Part shown: piece after piece, positions 61,284-64,000 of the stretch
Position numbering within the stretch: position 1 is the first letter of the stretch
How the letters are laid out: every line of letters begins with the position of its first letter
Assembly (NCBI RefSeq): GCF_022539665.2
Contig: NC_081339.1
Span: 1,116,001 to 1,180,000, forward strand
Direction of reading: 5' to 3'
Source: Daphnia carinata
Taxonomy: Eukaryota > Arthropoda > Branchiopoda > Diplostraca > Daphniidae
DNA: 64,000 bases
Position numbers and translations under genes: made by a program
The notes under the pieces: model-generated
What the model was told of the DNA's origin: nothing
Seen by the model: only the letters and a program-made list of their open reading frames with translations
The model's database searches: none

Positions 61284-61995
61284 GCTGGTGATGAAAACTG
61301 ATTAGTGTTTGTATTCGGTTTGGACATTCAGTGTAACAAAAAAGGTTTCTATAACCGATGCCATTTTTGTATATGAATAGCAATAAACAAAATTCCAAAA
61401 TAAAATTAAATAAATGAGAAAAATGTAAAATGTAATTTTGCTATATTTACGCCAATATTTGTAGCATTACTTTTGCTTCTAAGATTACTCTTTGTTTTAA
61501 AGCAAACAACATCATTACAGTAAACACTCAAATAAGTATGTATTCGATACACTGTTTTCCCACAGAATAGTTCATAGCTTAGCGAGATGACATTAGGTCA
61601 TTCGACAATAAAACAATAACAGCTAAAACTTGTATAGACAAACGTAGCGGTGGTGGCTTGAAGCTAGGTTAGTCTGAAAGTGATCGAGTGACAGCGTCAG
61701 GCATAGCGACGAGTATTTAGTTACCTGTTTTGTAAATAGCTAATAGTTTCCGATCTTGTGCTGATTTAAACTTATCTGAGGATTAAGTGACTGGTACAGG
61801 TAAATATTAATAAGTTATAACCGAACACCCTGAAAAAGAAAAAACTGTCTTACATACATGGTAATGCTTGAAAATATGTGACCATTATAACACAAAGAAC
61901 GTCTCGCGTCATCCACCCTTACATTTTCATTGCAAACATTCTAATTTCAACTAATATTTAGTTGTTTTCTAGTGTTACATTTGAAATTAGCAACA
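61284..61995. promoter_or_regulatory. Divergent intergenic region between transposase and DUF4806-like gene
   Basis: 712 bp separate two start codons that face away from each other, so a shared bidirectional promoter is likely. No TATA box with correct spacing was confirmed on either strand. There is a splice-like context (TTTTCTAG) about 25 bp before the plus-strand ATG, so the first plus-strand exon may be untranslated. Confidence 0.4.
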
Positions 61996-64000
61996 ATGGC
62001 AAGGAATTTCCCAACAAAGCCTCCATTAACAACAGGTCGCAAGAGAAAGGCAGATGGAAGTTCGAAAGCCAATGTTGAAAACAACTATCATGCACCATTC
62101 CAAGTAATTTTAAGCACAAAATAGATGTGCTATTTCATTTAGTGGATTAGTAATTAGTTTTTATTCTTGTATAACGGTTGTACGTTTGTAGAGCTTTTGG
62201 CTAGGAACTTATCAGCAAATTGGGAAACCGGAGGGACAAGGGGAATCAACCCATTCCACACAGAAAAGAAATCCAAACAATTATTTGTTTACGTTGGTTG
62301 TCACCAAAGAGCAAAGTGAAGATTTCCAAAAGGTTACAATAACATCAATGGTCCCATCAACTTGGATCTCATTGGATGGAAAATATTTATTGTACCCGGG
62401 TAATGACTACACTATTGGTGGAAAAGGACCCAGTGAGTGGGACTTAAAGGTGTTTGTGTGACATCAGTTCCCTACCAAAGATTGGTTTGAGTATGACACT
62501 AAGCAAGTAATATACCCAAACAACAGAAAAGGTATAATATTTTAGATTTTTTACATTAAATTTTTATGCTATGTTTAACAATTAGCTGATGCATAGGCTT
62601 TATGTTCTAATGGTTATAGATTAGTTAACTTATTTCATTTGAATAGTCGCTTATTTGAAAGCGAAATCAGATCTGAAGGCATTGTACAGTGGTATTACAC
62701 CAGCACAACTGTCAGATCCCGATATAGATAGAAGACGGACGAGAAAGGAGCAGATGAAGACGATACCAACACTCCCAGATCTCATGCTGAGAAAAGATTT
62801 AAAACCAATCAAACTACTAGCGAAATGGCCAATGACGATCATGCAGTATTGGAATGTAATGCCACTGATCAGGAAATAGAGAAGTTTCCACAGTTGTTTC
62901 ATAACTCATCTAACAACATCCAGCAAGCCGTTGGCGATGGAGATCAATTTAATTCTCTATCATTCATTACTGTTGGTAAGAAAAACAGTTACAGTAATCT
63001 TTTTCTATTACGACTTCATAAATTTATGTAACTAAGGAAATATGTCACAAAAACCCGAAAGTATTTTGTCGCTAGATAGAGAAGAAGGTATCCGTAATTC
63101 TTCATCGTCTTCGAATCGAGGTATATATATTACTTATTTAGCAAAGAAGTATTGATATTCTTATTAATATTCATTAAGCTGTTGCGGATGCTTCAATCGC
63201 CAATGGAAATGTGAGTGGAACGCAAACTAACCTTGATGACGGAAGCAACATTTGCAACAGCCCCGAATCTTCTTTATTAAGCCTTGGTATGCGTTAATGG
63301 TTTTATTTTTTTTTTTGGAAAAATCCTAATTTTTTCCCCATTAAATCAAAAGAAACAGATGTTCAACAACCACTGAGTTCTTCCCAGAGCAGTGATGCGT
63401 TTAATAATCGCAATGCAATTGTCAATTCAGGGAATGCGTTTAATGACCCTGGAAGCAGTACAGATAGAAGATACTCATACCCACCTACTGAGTGCAGCAA
63501 TTATTTATCATCCGACGCTTCTCCATCAAACAACAACGGATCTTCATACAACGGTATTCAACAATTATTGTTGATCAAACTGTTGCTTTAAGAAACAACT
63601 TCTTTATCTTATTGTAATTATTTTGTTTATGACTACCTATTACTTTACAAACATTTTTCAGTCTGCAGGTAGTGAAGTTGCTCCTCGCTTAACACATTTA
63701 GAAACGTTAGTTCAAAAAATTCTTGATATGGGTTCAACCAATGAAAGCAACAATCCTCACACAACTGCTAATAGCTACCATTGCAGTGTTTTGGAAGAAA
63801 CAATCAAACACATTCCATGCGAAAGCCTCGATGCTCTACTTACTTTAGAGGACGCTTTCATTGACATTTCATTGTCAGTCAGTACAGTTCATTACCTTTG
63901 CCATAGCATGAATGAACTAAAGATAAGAAGCCAAACCAAAAATGTCTTTGTCAGCTTATCATTTTCCATGCTCGTATCGAAACAGCTTTGCGAGGAAATG
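61996..64000 (+). CDS. DUF4806-like transposon-associated protein, runs off window
   Basis: Exons: 61,996-62,103, 62,192-62,531, 62,647-62,975, 63,037-63,120, 63,179-63,286, 63,353-63,553 and 63,669 to the edge. Most introns are about 60-120 nt with GT-AG ends. Exon 1 is basic (GRKRKADGSS, a possible nuclear signal). Exon 2 encodes SFWLGTYQQIGKPEGQGEST and YLFTLVVTKEQSED. The middle exons are Ser/Asn-rich and the last begins the DUF4806-like domain (IPCESLDALLTLEDAFIDIS). Two defects are seen: an in-frame TGA at 62,459-62,461 and a one-base frame change in exon 3 (IDRR versus KTDEKG, near 62,731). It may thus be decayed, or these may be errors. Its divergent position beside the transposase suggests an accessory protein of the same element, comparable in place to TnpA of plant CACTA elements; that role is inference. 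Confidence 0.6.

Overview
The window reads as nuclear DNA of an arthropod. A branchiopod crustacean such as Daphnia is my best guess, from short GT-AG introns (about 50-140 nt), an animal ULK3 kinase, a BTB/C2H2 zinc finger gene, tRNA-derived SINE-like repeats and BEL/Pao, Ty3/Gypsy, Copia, hAT-like and CACTA-like elements. The species is inferred, not proven.

Layout. 1-13,332 is one tandem satellite with a 70-bp monomer (about 190 copies), ending at a 100-N assembly gap. 13.4-28.6 kb is repeat-rich: an envelope-like pseudogene with a possible 3' LTR (+), two copies of a foldback repeat, a 31-bp minisatellite, a Copia RNase H remnant (-), and a BEL/Pao retrotransposon (-) with a 5' LTR and primer-binding site but no integrase or 3' LTR. 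28.6-32 kb carries a BTB-zinc finger transcription factor (-). 32-39.2 kb is non-coding and rich in simple sequence. 39.2-41.8 kb is an intact nine-exon ULK3 kinase (-). 42.1-45.2 kb is a nest of DNA transposons whose insertion order can be read from target-site duplications. 46.3-47.5 kb holds a broken YIF1 fragment and a Gypsy gag zinc-knuckle remnant.

48.0-64.0 kb is the most unusual part. Two decayed env-bearing Gypsy (errantivirus-like) copies lie head to head around about 53,645. The left copy (-) keeps part of the protease, the RT and a nearly complete env. The right copy (+) keeps the RNase H end, the integrase and a broken env. Each arm then carries, tail to tail with env, a small two-exon gene on the opposite strand that I do not recognise, followed by repeats of a near-palindrome. 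The right arm continues into a CACTA-like transposase (-) and a divergent DUF4806-like gene (+) that runs off the window. The left arm goes straight to a promoter/LTR-like segment and a second, inverted, truncated DUF4806-like copy. The whole block therefore looks like a mirror-image composite of mobile elements.

The two likely functional host genes are ULK3 and, with two frame discontinuities to resolve, the BTB-zinc finger gene. Everything else recognisable is repeat or mobile-element derived. The best candidate for something undescribed is the opposite-strand accessory gene of the env elements, together with the transposase/DUF4806 pair beside it.
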